Positions 33,390 through 42,414 of a stretch of DNA of 64,000 nt are shown one piece after another. The DNA is from Mesobacillus subterraneus. GTDB taxonomy: Bacteria > Bacillota > Bacilli > Bacillales > Cytobacillaceae. Location of the stretch: assembly GCF_003937825.1 (NCBI RefSeq), contig NZ_RSFW01000013.1, forward strand, positions 310,001 to 374,000. Reading direction: 5' to 3'. The translations under genes and the position numbers were made by a program. The notes beneath the pieces are model-generated. The model made no database searches. It was not told where the DNA came from and was given only the letters and a program-made list of their open reading frames with translations. Each line of letters starts with the position of its first letter. Positions within the stretch are counted from its first letter, which is position 1.

Positions 33390-34487
33390 CTAATTTACGC
33401 CTAAACTTTCGATTTCTTTACGAATCTGTCCCGCCAGCGCATCCACTTTGGCGAAATCCATTGCCTGGATGTAGATGGACTCCAATTGATCGCGCAGCTC
33501 TTTTGCGCTCGCAAGCGAGGCAATCGCTTCATTCATTTTTGCCTTGTAGCGGCTGCCGACATCGGCAATTTCTGCAGCATATTTCTCATCCGTACCAGGA
33601 GTGATCAGTTCCACATACATATCAATGATTTCATCGGTCTCCCGTTCTGGAAAGTATTCATGCGGCGCGGTACTGTCAAAAATCGCAAAATCCAGTTCAC
33701 GGACGATGACCATATCCAGGCTGTGAGGGTCAAAACCGCAATGGTAAACCTCGACGTCATAGCCTCGTGATTGTGCTTCTGCGGCAATCTTTTTCAGCAT
33801 CGTCGATTTTCCCGACCCAGGACGCCCTTTAATGAAATATCTCTTGCCTACTGTCTCGGTCAGGTTCGGGACAAAATCCACCGCTCCGACCGGTGTCGCT
33901 GCGCCAAGGAATCGATCATAAACGCGGCCGCTTCCAGCAGTCGAGCTGCTGTCTCCGAAGAATCTTTCAATCAAGTTGTTTGTCAGCTCATTCGCCTTTT
34001 TAAAATCCATGTTCTCAATATAAATTTTTTCCCATTCGTCATGGATCCTCAGCGCTTCAGCGAAAAGGCTGTAAGCCGTGTTGAATGCTTCGCTGATTTT
34101 ACCGCTCAATTGGAGAATGGTTTCCTTATGCTGCTGAAGTTTTTCCGAATTCCATGCTTCCCCCAGGTTCACGTACTCTTCCACCGCTCCAGGTGCTTTC
34201 GGTTCAATGATATGCGGAGCGGTTCCGTCAACAATCCCTGCGTTCAGGGAAGGGATCAGCACCCCATCAATCGATTTCGTATCAGATGAACAGTGCAGGA
34301 ACTGGATGTCATACCCTTTCTCGCGCCATTCATTGCCGATTTTTTTCATGAGCGAGGATTTTCCTGTCCCTGGTCCGCCCTTCAATATAAATAATCGGGA
34401 CAATCCCTCCAAGCTGGAATCATATAAGCTGTAAAACCCGCGTGCAGTGTTGCCGCCGGCAAAATAGTTCAGGACTTTTCCTGCCAT
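33390..34487 (-). CDS. Double P-loop ATPase (PRK06851-type)
   Basis: A 365-residue protein made of two homologous NTPase halves. Half one has Walker A KGGPGTGKSSLMKK (about residues 36-49), then FLHCSSDTKSIDGVLIP and DGTAPHIIEP. Half two repeats the order: KGRPGSGKSTMLKK (about 215-228), YHCGFDPHSLDMVIV and DSTAPHEYFP. The pattern matches a Bacillus family of unknown function (PRK06851). No fused effector. ATG at 34487 follows GGAGGGAG; the longer frame is rejected. Confidence 0.82.
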   Translation of the reverse strand: MAGKVLNYFAGGNTARGFYSLYDSSLEGLSRLFILKGGPGTGKSSLMKKIGNEWREKGYDIQFLHCSSDTKSIDGVLIPSLNAGIVDGTAPHIIEPKAPGAVEEYVNLGEAWNSEKLQQHKETILQLSGKISEAFNTAYSLFAEALRIHDEWEKIYIENMDFKKANELTNNLIERFFGDSSSTAGSGRVYDRFLGAATPVGAVDFVPNLTETVGKRYFIKGRPGSGKSTMLKKIAAEAQSRGYDVEVYHCGFDPHSLDMVIVRELDFAIFDSTAPHEYFPERETDEIIDMYVELITPGTDEKYAAEIADVGSRYKAKMNEAIASLASAKELRDQLESIYIQAMDFAKVDALAGQIRKEIESLGVN

Positions 34488-34630
34488 AAAAATCCACTCC
34501 CTCCAGCCGCTATGCAAAACGGCAAGTTTCGCTTCCCCCATACTATATGCAGGTGATTGTTTCTGGGTGAATGCCCAGCCCACATTCAGGGTTGTTTATT
34601 ATAAAAAATTTCCCTGATGACCTGAATAGA

Positions 34631-34660
34631 AAAAACACAGCCCTCGATGGCTGTGTTTTT
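34631..34660 (-). terminator. Terminator of ybaK
   Basis: Twelve-base-pair stem AAAAACACAGCC / GGCTGTGTTTTT, loop CTCGAT, adjacent to the ybaK stop at 34661. Confidence 0.85.
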
Positions 34661-35140
34661 TCATTTTGTTAAATCTGCATATTTGCCTTCTGTCGCCTGA
34701 ATCAGCTGCTCTGGTGCAAGCTCGACCTGGAAACCGATTTTCCCGGCGCTCACAATAACTGTCTCAAGCCCTTCCGCGCTGCGGTCCAAAAAAGTCGGGT
34801 AATCTTTCTTCATGCCGATCGGCGAGCAGCCGCCGCGGATATAGCCGGTGAATTTCTGGATGTCCTTGACCGGCATCATCTCCACGTTTTTTTCGCCCGC
34901 TTCCCTTGCTGCCTTTTTCAGATCCAGCTCAGCCTCCACAGGGATGACGAATACATACAGGTTCTTGCTTGCGCCCACCGCGACAAGTGTTTTATAGACC
35001 TGTGCCGGTTCGCGGCCGATCTTCCCAGCGACGGCTATTCCATCAATCTTGCCATCCTTGGAATCATACGTAAGAATCTCATATGGCACCTTCTGCTTAT
35101 CGAGAATGCGCATCGCATTCGTTTTTACCACCTTGGCCAT
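34661..35140 (-). CDS. ybaK: Cys-tRNA(Pro)/Cys-tRNA(Cys) deacylase YbaK
   Basis: A 159-residue YbaK/EbsC editing enzyme. Seen: MAKVVKTNAMRILDKQKVPYE, QVYKTLVA (catalytic-type Lys), FVIPVEAELDLKKAA and GYIRGGCSPIGMKK. It hydrolyses mischarged Cys-tRNA(Pro). ATG follows GGAGGAACC. Single gene with terminator. Confidence 0.93.
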   Translation of the reverse strand: MAKVVKTNAMRILDKQKVPYEILTYDSKDGKIDGIAVAGKIGREPAQVYKTLVAVGASKNLYVFVIPVEAELDLKKAAREAGEKNVEMMPVKDIQKFTGYIRGGCSPIGMKKDYPTFLDRSAEGLETVIVSAGKIGFQVELAPEQLIQATEGKYADLTK

Positions 35141-35220
35141 CCTGGTTCCTCCAATGAAGGTTCTTAAAAATAGTTTACCTTATTATTGGAGACGTCAGCA
35201 ATCCTGCACAAATACCTGCT

Positions 35221-35622
35221 TCAAGCAAATTGTTCTTTTTTGCGATAGACCATGCCGTCAGCCACAGCGATGATCTCATTATGCTGATTGCATACTGTCA
35301 ATCTGTAGAGTGCCAGTTTAGGGTTTTTTGATACTTCTTCGGCTGTTGCAGTCAAAGAGTCCCCAAGCATGGCGGCTTTCATATAATTTATACTTACATT
35401 AATACCTACCGAGGTCTGGCCATATGAGTTGCTTGCAATCGCAAATGCAACATCAGCCAGGGAAAAAATCAGTCCACCATTTGCAGCACCATGGAAATTC
35501 AGCATATTTTCCTTTACTGAGATGGAAACTACTGCTTTTCCTTCCTCAATATTTTCTATTTTTATCCCTAAAAAATTGGCGTATGGATCTGCCTTTACTC
35601 TCTCCATTATGGTATCTTTCAA
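35221..35622 (-). CDS. PaaI-type hotdog thioesterase
   Basis: A 133-residue hotdog-fold protein with the catalytic signature NFHGAANGGLIFSLADVAFAIA. It probably hydrolyses acyl-CoA thioesters; PaaI acts on ring-hydroxylated phenylacetyl-CoAs. TTG at 35622 follows GGAGGTGTACG; the internal ATG at 35607 has no ribosome site. It lies 53 bases behind livK and may be the last gene of the liv operon, but no paa genes are here. Confidence 0.87.
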   Translation of the reverse strand: MKDTIMERVKADPYANFLGIKIENIEEGKAVVSISVKENMLNFHGAANGGLIFSLADVAFAIASNSYGQTSVGINVSINYMKAAMLGDSLTATAEEVSKNPKLALYRLTVCNQHNEIIAVADGMVYRKKEQFA

Positions 35623-35675
35623 ACGTACACCTCCATTAAGTGAAGCGTTAGAGCCATGGCCAGCCCTTTGCTAAG

Positions 35676-36842
35676 TTACTTCTTAAATGTCCACTCTCCA
35701 CCTTTTACTTCTGCCAAAACCATACTATCCGCCTTCAGACCGTTATGGTCCTCAGCGCTGAATGTGAAAATACCGGTTGCACCCACGTAATCCTTGACTT
35801 TGTTTTCCAGATAATCACGTATTGCTTCAGGGTCTTTTGCTCCAGATTTCAAAGCTTCGACCACCAGCATGATGTTATCGTAGCCATATGACCCAAAGTT
35901 TGTCGGCTCTCCCCCAAACTCTGCCTTATAGCTATCATAGAAGCTGGAGATTACCTTATATTGAGGGTCATCATTTGGGATCTGCGTCGGGAACAAAAGC
36001 TTTCCTGTTGGGATCACGACGCCTTCAGCAGCATCGCCGGCTAACTCGATAAACGATTGATTCGCAATACCGTGACTGCCGATATACGGAATATCCATCC
36101 CAAGTTCTTTCATATTTTTCGCCGCAATCGCAGGTCCTGGATTCGTTCCCCAGACAATGACTGCTTTAGCTCCTGAGCTCTTGATTTTCGTTAATTGTGT
36201 TTTCATGTCCGCATCGTCTGTGTTATAGGATTCATTCGCGACTATTTTTATGCCATAATCACTCTTTAATGCTTCCAGCTGTTCAACCCCACTGGCACCA
36301 AATGCGTTGGAATCTGCTAAAATCGCTACATCTTTCAGACCTTGATCTTTTAAGTACATATAGATTCGCTCAACCGCATGGGCATCTGAATGGGGAGTTT
36401 TGAATACCCATTTTGATTCCTCGGCAGGTGAAACGATTCCTACAGCTGCTCCTGCTGAAATCAACGGGATTTCATTATCCATTGCTATCCCTTTCATGGC
36501 CAGGCTCGCTCCGCTTGTCGTCGATCCAAGTACAGCTAAAACCTTTTCATCATTGATCATCCGGTTCATTTCTTCTGTTGCTTTTTCTGGCGTAGACTCA
36601 TCATCTGCCAGAATAATGTCGATCGGCACACCGTTGATTCCGCCCTGATCATTAATTTGCTTTTCCAATAATTCTGTTGCATTCCACTCCGGTTCTCCAA
36701 GCGGGCTGCCTGGCCCCGTCTTTGAATAAATTGCGCCAATCTTGTAAACTTCTTTCTTCCCTTCTCCATCTACATCCGAACTGCATCCAATCAGCCCCGC
36801 AGCCAGTGCTGCTACCATCATTCCAGCCAGTAACTTTTTCAA
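35676..36842 (-). CDS. livK: Branched-chain amino acid/amide ABC transporter, binding lipoprotein
   Basis: A 388-residue type I binding protein with lipobox GLIGC (Cys20). Seen: KIGAIYSKTGPGSPLGEP, LADDESTPEKATEEMNRMI, VLGSTTSGASLAM and LLFPTQIPNDDPQY. The LivK fold binds leucine/isoleucine/valine, or in many paralogues urea, amides or aromatic acids, so the substrate is open. Unusually it lies after its ATPases at the end of the operon, 53 bases behind livF. Confidence 0.88.
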   Translation of the reverse strand: MKKLLAGMMVAALAAGLIGCSSDVDGEGKKEVYKIGAIYSKTGPGSPLGEPEWNATELLEKQINDQGGINGVPIDIILADDESTPEKATEEMNRMINDEKVLAVLGSTTSGASLAMKGIAMDNEIPLISAGAAVGIVSPAEESKWVFKTPHSDAHAVERIYMYLKDQGLKDVAILADSNAFGASGVEQLEALKSDYGIKIVANESYNTDDADMKTQLTKIKSSGAKAVIVWGTNPGPAIAAKNMKELGMDIPYIGSHGIANQSFIELAGDAAEGVVIPTGKLLFPTQIPNDDPQYKVISSFYDSYKAEFGGEPTNFGSYGYDNIMLVVEALKSGAKDPEAIRDYLENKVKDYVGATGIFTFSAEDHNGLKADSMVLAEVKGGEWTFKK

Positions 36843-36895
36843 ACTAATTCCCCCTCATGATATAATTATTTTTCTCATAATCTATGAAAAAGCGT

Positions 36896-37633
36896 TTAAG
36901 AAACGGTATGGCCAAGGAAAGCTTCTTTAATTTCAGGATCATCCAGCAGGTTAATAGAACTTCCCTGTTTAATGATGCTGCCGTGTGACATCACATAACC
37001 ACGGTCGGCAATTTTTAGGGAAGCGCTCACATTTTGCTCGATCAGTAATACGGTAACTCCAAAGTCATCTCGCAGCTTTTTTACATATTCCAAAACCTCT
37101 TTGACAATTAACGGTGCTAACCCCAGAGAAGGTTCATCCAGCAATAATAACTCCGGCTTGGCCATGATTGCCCTTGCAATCGCCAGCATTTGCTGCTGGC
37201 CACCTGAAAGTGTGCCGCCAAGCTGTTCCTTCCGCTCTTTTAAAATGGGAAATAAGTCAAAAATCTTTTCGATATCCTGGTCTACTTCTTTTTTGCCCGT
37301 CTTTTTAAAATGGTGGAAGGCACCTAAATACAAGTTATCAATCACACTTAAGGTACTGAATACCTGCCGATGCTCCGGGACAAGAATTAACCGCTTCTCA
37401 ACTATTTTTTCGGCTTCCAGTTTGGTAATCTCTTCATTTTTAAAATAGATTTGACCACTCGCTGGCTTAAGAAGACCTGAGATATTATTCAGCATTGTCG
37501 TTTTTCCGGCTCCATTTGCCCCCAGCAGAGCAACGATTTCCCCTTTTTTCACCTCAAAACTGATATGGTCCAATGCCTTGATGGGACCGTAGCTGAAGGA
37601 TACGTTCTTAATTTCCAGAATACTTGAAGTCAT
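36896..37633 (-). CDS. livF: Branched-chain amino acid-type ABC transporter ATPase LivF
   Basis: A 245-residue ATPase with Walker A LLGANGAGKTTMLNN (near residue 40), LVPEHRQVFSTLSV, signature LSGGQQQMLAIARA, Walker B LLLLDEPSLGLAP. ATGA overlap with livG. Second ATPase of the Liv complex. Confidence 0.93.
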   Translation of the reverse strand: MTSSILEIKNVSFSYGPIKALDHISFEVKKGEIVALLGANGAGKTTMLNNISGLLKPASGQIYFKNEEITKLEAEKIVEKRLILVPEHRQVFSTLSVIDNLYLGAFHHFKKTGKKEVDQDIEKIFDLFPILKERKEQLGGTLSGGQQQMLAIARAIMAKPELLLLDEPSLGLAPLIVKEVLEYVKKLRDDFGVTVLLIEQNVSASLKIADRGYVMSHGSIIKQGSSINLLDDPEIKEAFLGHTVS

Positions 37634-38412
37634 ACGGTCAGCTCCTTCTCATCAGCCGCTCCAAGATAGGCTTCAATCACACGCTGATTATTCTGTACCG
37701 CTTTCGGAGTCCCTTCAGCAATTTTCTCACCCTGATCAAGGACAATGATTTTGTCGCATATCCTCATCACTAAATCCATATCATGCTCGACAACGAATAT
37801 GGAGATACCCCGATCTCTTATTTTCAAGATTAGTTCACTCATTTCCAGGGTCTCCTGATGGTTAAGGCCAGCAGCAATTTCGTCAAGCAGCAAAAGTTTT
37901 GGTTTCGTCGCGAGTGCCCGAGCCAATTCAAGCAATCTCAGCTTTCCCAGGGGCAGATTGCCTGCATCGACTTCGATCAGATCTTCTAAGCCAATGAATT
38001 TGATTACTTCCATAGCATTTTCGTAAATGAATTCTTCATCTTTTCTTGAACGTGGAAGTCGAAACGCCGCTGCGGCCAAACTGGATGCAGTTCTCGTATG
38101 CAAACCTACCATTACATTCTCGATCACGGTCATTTTCTTGAACACCTGTAAGTTTTGAAACGTCCGGGATATTCCCATTGGCGCAATCTTATAGGAAGGC
38201 AGCGCGTCGATTCTTTTATTTTCAAACCAGATTTCTCCTTCCGATGGAGGAAAAACAGCTGAAACCATGTTAAACAATGTACTCTTCCCTGCTCCGTTCG
38301 GCCCAATCAATCCAGTTATGTTTTTTCCCTCAATTGTAAATGAGACATTCCGATTGGCCACCACCCCGCCAAACCGTTTCGTCACATTCTTTACCTGCAG
38401 CAAGCTAGACAT
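37630..38412 (-). CDS. livG: Branched-chain amino acid-type ABC transporter ATPase LivG
   Basis: A 260-residue ATPase with Walker A IGPNGAGKSTLFN (near residue 36), GISRTFQNLQVFKKMTV, Walker B LLLLDEIAAGLNHQE and VEHDMDLVM. The signature region reads LPLGKLRLLELARALA, as in LivG, instead of LSGGQ. It overlaps livM by 8 bases. Confidence 0.93.
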   Translation of the reverse strand: MSSLLQVKNVTKRFGGVVANRNVSFTIEGKNITGLIGPNGAGKSTLFNMVSAVFPPSEGEIWFENKRIDALPSYKIAPMGISRTFQNLQVFKKMTVIENVMVGLHTRTASSLAAAAFRLPRSRKDEEFIYENAMEVIKFIGLEDLIEVDAGNLPLGKLRLLELARALATKPKLLLLDEIAAGLNHQETLEMSELILKIRDRGISIFVVEHDMDLVMRICDKIIVLDQGEKIAEGTPKAVQNNQRVIEAYLGAADEKELTV

Positions 38413-39439
38413 TTTGATCCCCCTTCACTGTTCCTATCGCCGGAACCTTATTTGCCCTGGCAGATTTCTGCTTTTGTTTTTTCAGTTTGGAAGCGATAGC
38501 AGGAACCAGGCCTTGAGGAAGGAAAATTACAATAAGCATCATGATGAATCCATAAAGAACTTGTTCAAAATCACTGGTAATGAATGAAACATGGGAGCCA
38601 GCTGTGTGAACAATTATACTGATTGCTGAAATCAAAAGCGCTCCGCAGACAGCACCCCAAATACTCGTACCCCCGCCTAAAACAACCATGGTCAAAAACA
38701 GGATGGAACCATTCAATCCAAAGGATCCCGGAGATATGCTGTAAGACATATGGGCAAATAACCAGCCTGCAAGTCCTGCAAACATTGAGCTAATGATAAA
38801 AACCTGCATTTTGTACTTTCCGGTATCAACCCCCATGGCACCTGACGCTACTTCGCTGTCATGGATGGACCTCAATGCGCGGCCGATTCGTGAATGGATG
38901 ATATTTAGAGACAAGATGATAACGATCAAGGCAAAAGCCCAGACTAAATAGTAATAGGAGATTCCCTGCCGGAACGTAAAGCCGAATAATTCAATTTTAG
39001 GGATGCCAAAGAATCCCGAAGCTCCTTTAGTGACCGATTTCCACTCGGTTAAAAGAACATGGATCACAATGCCAAATGCCAGTGTGGCCATGGCTAAATA
39101 ATAACCGTGAAGCCTTGCCATCGTATGGCCCAACAAGTAGGCCAGCAGGGCAGGAGCTGCCAGTGAAATAACAAGAGTGAGCCAAGGGTTCAGGCCGAAG
39201 GTCGTCGATAAAATGGCAGTTGAATAAGCGCCTATTCCATAGAAGGCAGCCTGACCCAGGGAGATCTGGCCGGCAAAACCCATCAATAATCCCAGGCCGA
39301 CGGCTACAATGGTGTAAATCCCTGCAAATGTTGCCTTTGTGAGATAAAAAGAAGAAGAAAAAAGGAACGGAAATGATATGACCAATGCAGAAAAAACGGC
39401 AATCCCTTTCCAGCTAAAAGACTGGACACCTTTACGCAC
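38405..39439 (-). CDS. livM: Branched-chain amino acid-type ABC transporter permease LivM
   Basis: A 344-residue permease with about nine hydrophobic segments. Landmarks: GLLMGFAGQISLGQAAFYGIGAY and GRALRSIHDSEVASGAMGVD. The basic C-terminus (KLKKQKQKSARANK) faces the cytoplasm. It starts 2 bases after livH. Confidence 0.92.
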   Translation of the reverse strand: MRKGVQSFSWKGIAVFSALVISFPFLFSSSFYLTKATFAGIYTIVAVGLGLLMGFAGQISLGQAAFYGIGAYSTAILSTTFGLNPWLTLVISLAAPALLAYLLGHTMARLHGYYLAMATLAFGIVIHVLLTEWKSVTKGASGFFGIPKIELFGFTFRQGISYYYLVWAFALIVIILSLNIIHSRIGRALRSIHDSEVASGAMGVDTGKYKMQVFIISSMFAGLAGWLFAHMSYSISPGSFGLNGSILFLTMVVLGGGTSIWGAVCGALLISAISIIVHTAGSHVSFITSDFEQVLYGFIMMLIVIFLPQGLVPAIASKLKKQKQKSARANKVPAIGTVKGDQNV

Positions 39440-39441
39440 GA

Positions 39442-40320
39442 TTACAGTCCTCCTTTCCCAACATTCTTTTCCCCAAGTAAACCAAAGGGCCTGATTAATA
39501 GAATCATAAGTACAACCCCGAATGAAATTGCATCTTTAATTCCTGAACTAATGTAGCCAGCCCCTAAGGATTCAATGACCCCTAATAAAAGTCCGCCAAT
39601 GACTGCACCTGGAGCGCTCCCCAATCCACCTAATATACTAGCCGAAAACCCTTTGATTCCAAGCATGATCCCCATATCATAGGATGGGAACATGATTGGG
39701 GCGATTACTAGACCCGCGATTGCACCCAAACCGGCACTCAGGGCAAAGGATAAGGAGGACATTTTTTTAGGACTGATTGCCATAAGCCTGGCGGCCGTCG
39801 GATTTACAGAACATGCACGGAATGCCTTCCCCAGCATCGTTTTTTCAATCAAGAAATAAAGTACAAGGACAACAAGCAGCATAAAAACCATGACCCATAC
39901 ACTTTGGGGTGTGATGGAAGCACCAAGAATATTGATCGGTACATCGTTTGTAAAAGGTTCAACTTTAACAGAGTTTTTCCCCCATACCATTCCGGCGATG
40001 CCGCGGATGAATATGGCGGTACCTATTGTTAAAATGATCAAGCTAAGCGGGTCTGCTCCCTTAGCTTTACGGATGACTGCCCACTCCACGAGCCAGCCAA
40101 TCGCCATTACGATTACAACAGTCAATAAAAACGCAATGAAGTATGGAATTCCTAATTTAATAAGAGAAAACATCGTCATTCCACCTAGCATCACAAATTC
40201 ACCCTGCGCTAGATTGATAACCTTTGTGACACTGTAAATAGTGACAAAACCAAGTGCCACGATTGCATAGATGCTGCCTATTGTTAGTCCAGAGATTAAA
40301 AATTGAATAGAATCGTTCAT
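39442..40320 (-). CDS. livH: Branched-chain amino acid-type ABC transporter permease LivH
   Basis: A 292-residue permease with eight hydrophobic segments; landmarks are NLAQGEFVMLGGM, KAFRACSVNPTAARLMAISP and GLGSAPGAVIGGLLLGV. First gene of the operon. ATG at 40320 has AAGGGTGG just upstream; GTG at 40329 is the alternative. Confidence 0.92.
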   Translation of the reverse strand: MNDSIQFLISGLTIGSIYAIVALGFVTIYSVTKVINLAQGEFVMLGGMTMFSLIKLGIPYFIAFLLTVVIVMAIGWLVEWAVIRKAKGADPLSLIILTIGTAIFIRGIAGMVWGKNSVKVEPFTNDVPINILGASITPQSVWVMVFMLLVVLVLYFLIEKTMLGKAFRACSVNPTAARLMAISPKKMSSLSFALSAGLGAIAGLVIAPIMFPSYDMGIMLGIKGFSASILGGLGSAPGAVIGGLLLGVIESLGAGYISSGIKDAISFGVVLMILLIRPFGLLGEKNVGKGGL

Positions 40321-40622
40321 TGGAGCCACCCTTCTTAACGATGATTTTCATCACTTAAAATATACGGACTAATAAAAAATGTCATATATTCATCCTACGA
40401 CCAAATATTCCAGGACTAATTCCGGGACTCTGTTTTCATTAGCTTAACTTTTCAAGCTTTTAAGTTAACAACGTATTCATAGTAATTACTCTAATGTTGT
40501 AAATAATAATGGAAACGATTACAAAAAAACGCATCCCTCCTAAGATCTTCAGGTTCTAGGACAACCATAATATAACGGTATTTTACCGATATTAAGATTT
40601 TACGTCTTACCATTTAACACTA

Positions 40623-40651
40623 AATTTAACGTGATTAACTTAGGTTGTCAA
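40623..40651 (-). promoter_or_regulatory. Promoter of the liv operon
   Basis: On the minus strand TTGACA (40651-40646), 17-base spacer, TAAATT (40628-40623). Predicted start near 40616 gives a leader of about 295 bases (40321-40616). I looked in that leader for T-box and riboswitch core motifs and saw none; it is AT-rich with no strong hairpin. Confidence 0.68.
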
Positions 40652-40811
40652 CAATATTCAAAAAATTATTTATATTCAAATTATTTAAGGTTTCTTGATA
40701 TAGTAATAAGAGATAGTTTGACTAAAAAATCCTTCTAAATAATCAGCTGAAATGACATTAATTTATTTTTGGAAAAGAATATTTTTTGCGATACGTGTAA
40801 TAAATTTCTCT

Positions 40812-40850
40812 AAGCAAAAGGACCACCATCCTACTGATGGTGATCCTCCC
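40812..40850 (-). terminator. Terminator of the UDP-glucose dehydrogenase gene
   Basis: CACCATC (40824-40830) pairs with GATGGTG (40836-40842), extended by GGA/TCC across a mismatch, loop CTACT; on the minus strand it is followed by TTTTGC. It ends the gene at 40903. Confidence 0.65.
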
Positions 40851-40902
40851 AAATCCTCTCTTTTATATGAATAAATAAAAATCCCTATTGACTTGTTACA
40901 CT

Positions 40903-42237
40903 TTAATGTTCTAGTTTCTTTAGATACCAACCTGCACTTACGGCCATCCTTCCAACTGAAACATAGCATATCCCTTCATGCTTAGCTTTGTCTAACTCGT
41001 AACAATTCCTCCCATCAAATACAACGGGTTCCCGCATGAAAAGTTTAAAATTTTTAAGGTCATACTGCGTAATCTCCGGCCACTCTGTCATGATGAACAC
41101 AACATCCGCGCCTTTGACCGCAGCATCCAGATGATCCGCATAGTAGAGCCTGCTGCCGTAGACAGCTCTGACATTATTCAGTGCAGCCGGATCATACACA
41201 GATATATCTGCCTGTTCCTCAAGCAGCTGGGCGATCAGCTCCAGCGCCGGAGCTTCGCGGATATCATCGGTATGGGGCTTGAACGCAAGTCCCAGTACCG
41301 ACACCCTTTTTCCTTTCAGGCTGCCGAACATTTCCTTCGCCTTATGGAAGAGCTGCTGTTTCTGCCTGCTATTCACCTCGATGACTGAGCGGAGGATTTT
41401 AAAATCATACTGATAATACTCCGTCAGTTTTTCAAGTGCTTTCGTATCCTTCGGGAAACAGGAACCGCCATAGCCGATTCCCGCCTTTAAAAACTGGCTG
41501 CCGATCCGCTCGTCCATGCCCATTCCCCTGGCAACATCCTCAATATTCGCGCCAGTGTGCTCACACAGGTTGGCGACTTCATTGATAAAACTGATTTTTG
41601 TCGCCAGAAACGCGTTGGAAGCATACTTGATCAGTTCGGCACTGCGGATGTCCGTCAGTAAAACCGGCCGTCCGAATGGTTCATACAGCGTGGCGACCGC
41701 GCGGCCCGCCTCACGGTCATCTGCACCAATGACAATCCTGTCAGCATGGAACGTATCAAGGATGCCTGAGCCCTCGCGAAGGAATTCAGGATTGGAAACG
41801 ACTTTTACCGTGATGCCCTCCGGAATGCTAGCATGCAGCTTTTTTTGAATCATTTCATTTGTGCCTACCGGAACCGTGCTTTTAATGACGAGCACTGCAT
41901 CCCTCGACAGGTTCGCGGCAATGTCAGCAACTGCAGCCTCTAAATACTCGAGGTTTGCCGAGCCATCTTCATTTTCCGGTGTCCCGACTGCTATGAAAAT
42001 ATAGTCAGCGAAGCTGCAGCCACTTTTTGAATCGGCTGAAAAACGCAATCTTCCTTCCGCCAAATTCTTCTGCAGCATTTCCTCAAGCCCAGGCTCATAA
42101 ATCGGACATTTCCCTTCAGAAAGCGTGCTGATTTTATTTTCATCTATATCAAAACAGGTCACATTGTACCCAATGTCAGCAAAACAAACACCCGTGACAA
42201 GGCCAACATAGCCTGTCCCTACTACTGTGATTTCCAT
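40903..42237 (-). CDS. ugd: UDP-glucose 6-dehydrogenase
   Basis: A 444-residue NAD-dependent enzyme making UDP-glucuronate. Seen: Rossmann motif VVGTGYVGLVTG at the N-terminus, KSTVPVGTN, central GIGYGGSCFPKDTKAL with the catalytic Cys, and C-terminal VLGLAFKPHTDDIREAP. B. subtilis TuaD/YtcA-like. Stands alone with no polysaccharide genes nearby, so the sink for UDP-glucuronate (teichuronic acid or capsule) is elsewhere. Terminates at a hairpin. Confidence 0.93.
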   Translation of the reverse strand: MEITVVGTGYVGLVTGVCFADIGYNVTCFDIDENKISTLSEGKCPIYEPGLEEMLQKNLAEGRLRFSADSKSGCSFADYIFIAVGTPENEDGSANLEYLEAAVADIAANLSRDAVLVIKSTVPVGTNEMIQKKLHASIPEGITVKVVSNPEFLREGSGILDTFHADRIVIGADDREAGRAVATLYEPFGRPVLLTDIRSAELIKYASNAFLATKISFINEVANLCEHTGANIEDVARGMGMDERIGSQFLKAGIGYGGSCFPKDTKALEKLTEYYQYDFKILRSVIEVNSRQKQQLFHKAKEMFGSLKGKRVSVLGLAFKPHTDDIREAPALELIAQLLEEQADISVYDPAALNNVRAVYGSRLYYADHLDAAVKGADVVFIMTEWPEITQYDLKNFKLFMREPVVFDGRNCYELDKAKHEGICYVSVGRMAVSAGWYLKKLEH

Positions 42238-42414
42238 ATTGGCCCTCCTTCTTCATGCCTCTATTTTATCATGAGCGAGCCTCCTGCCTATTTCAACCGC
42301 TTCATTTGGTAAAAACTTGTCTATTAAAGTTATGGGCAGGGTAAAGGAAATTAGCATGTTTTTCAGGAAAAAGGAAAAATTAGTTAGTATGAAGATTTTT
42401 AAGGAGGATTATTG

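Noticed and set aside
33021-33404. Arg/Pro-rich plus-strand ORF
   Set aside because: Mirror of the Gly/Pro repeat gene on the other strand.
40321-40616. T-box or riboswitch in the liv leader
   Set aside because: No T-box sequence, anti-terminator pair or known aptamer core could be found by eye.
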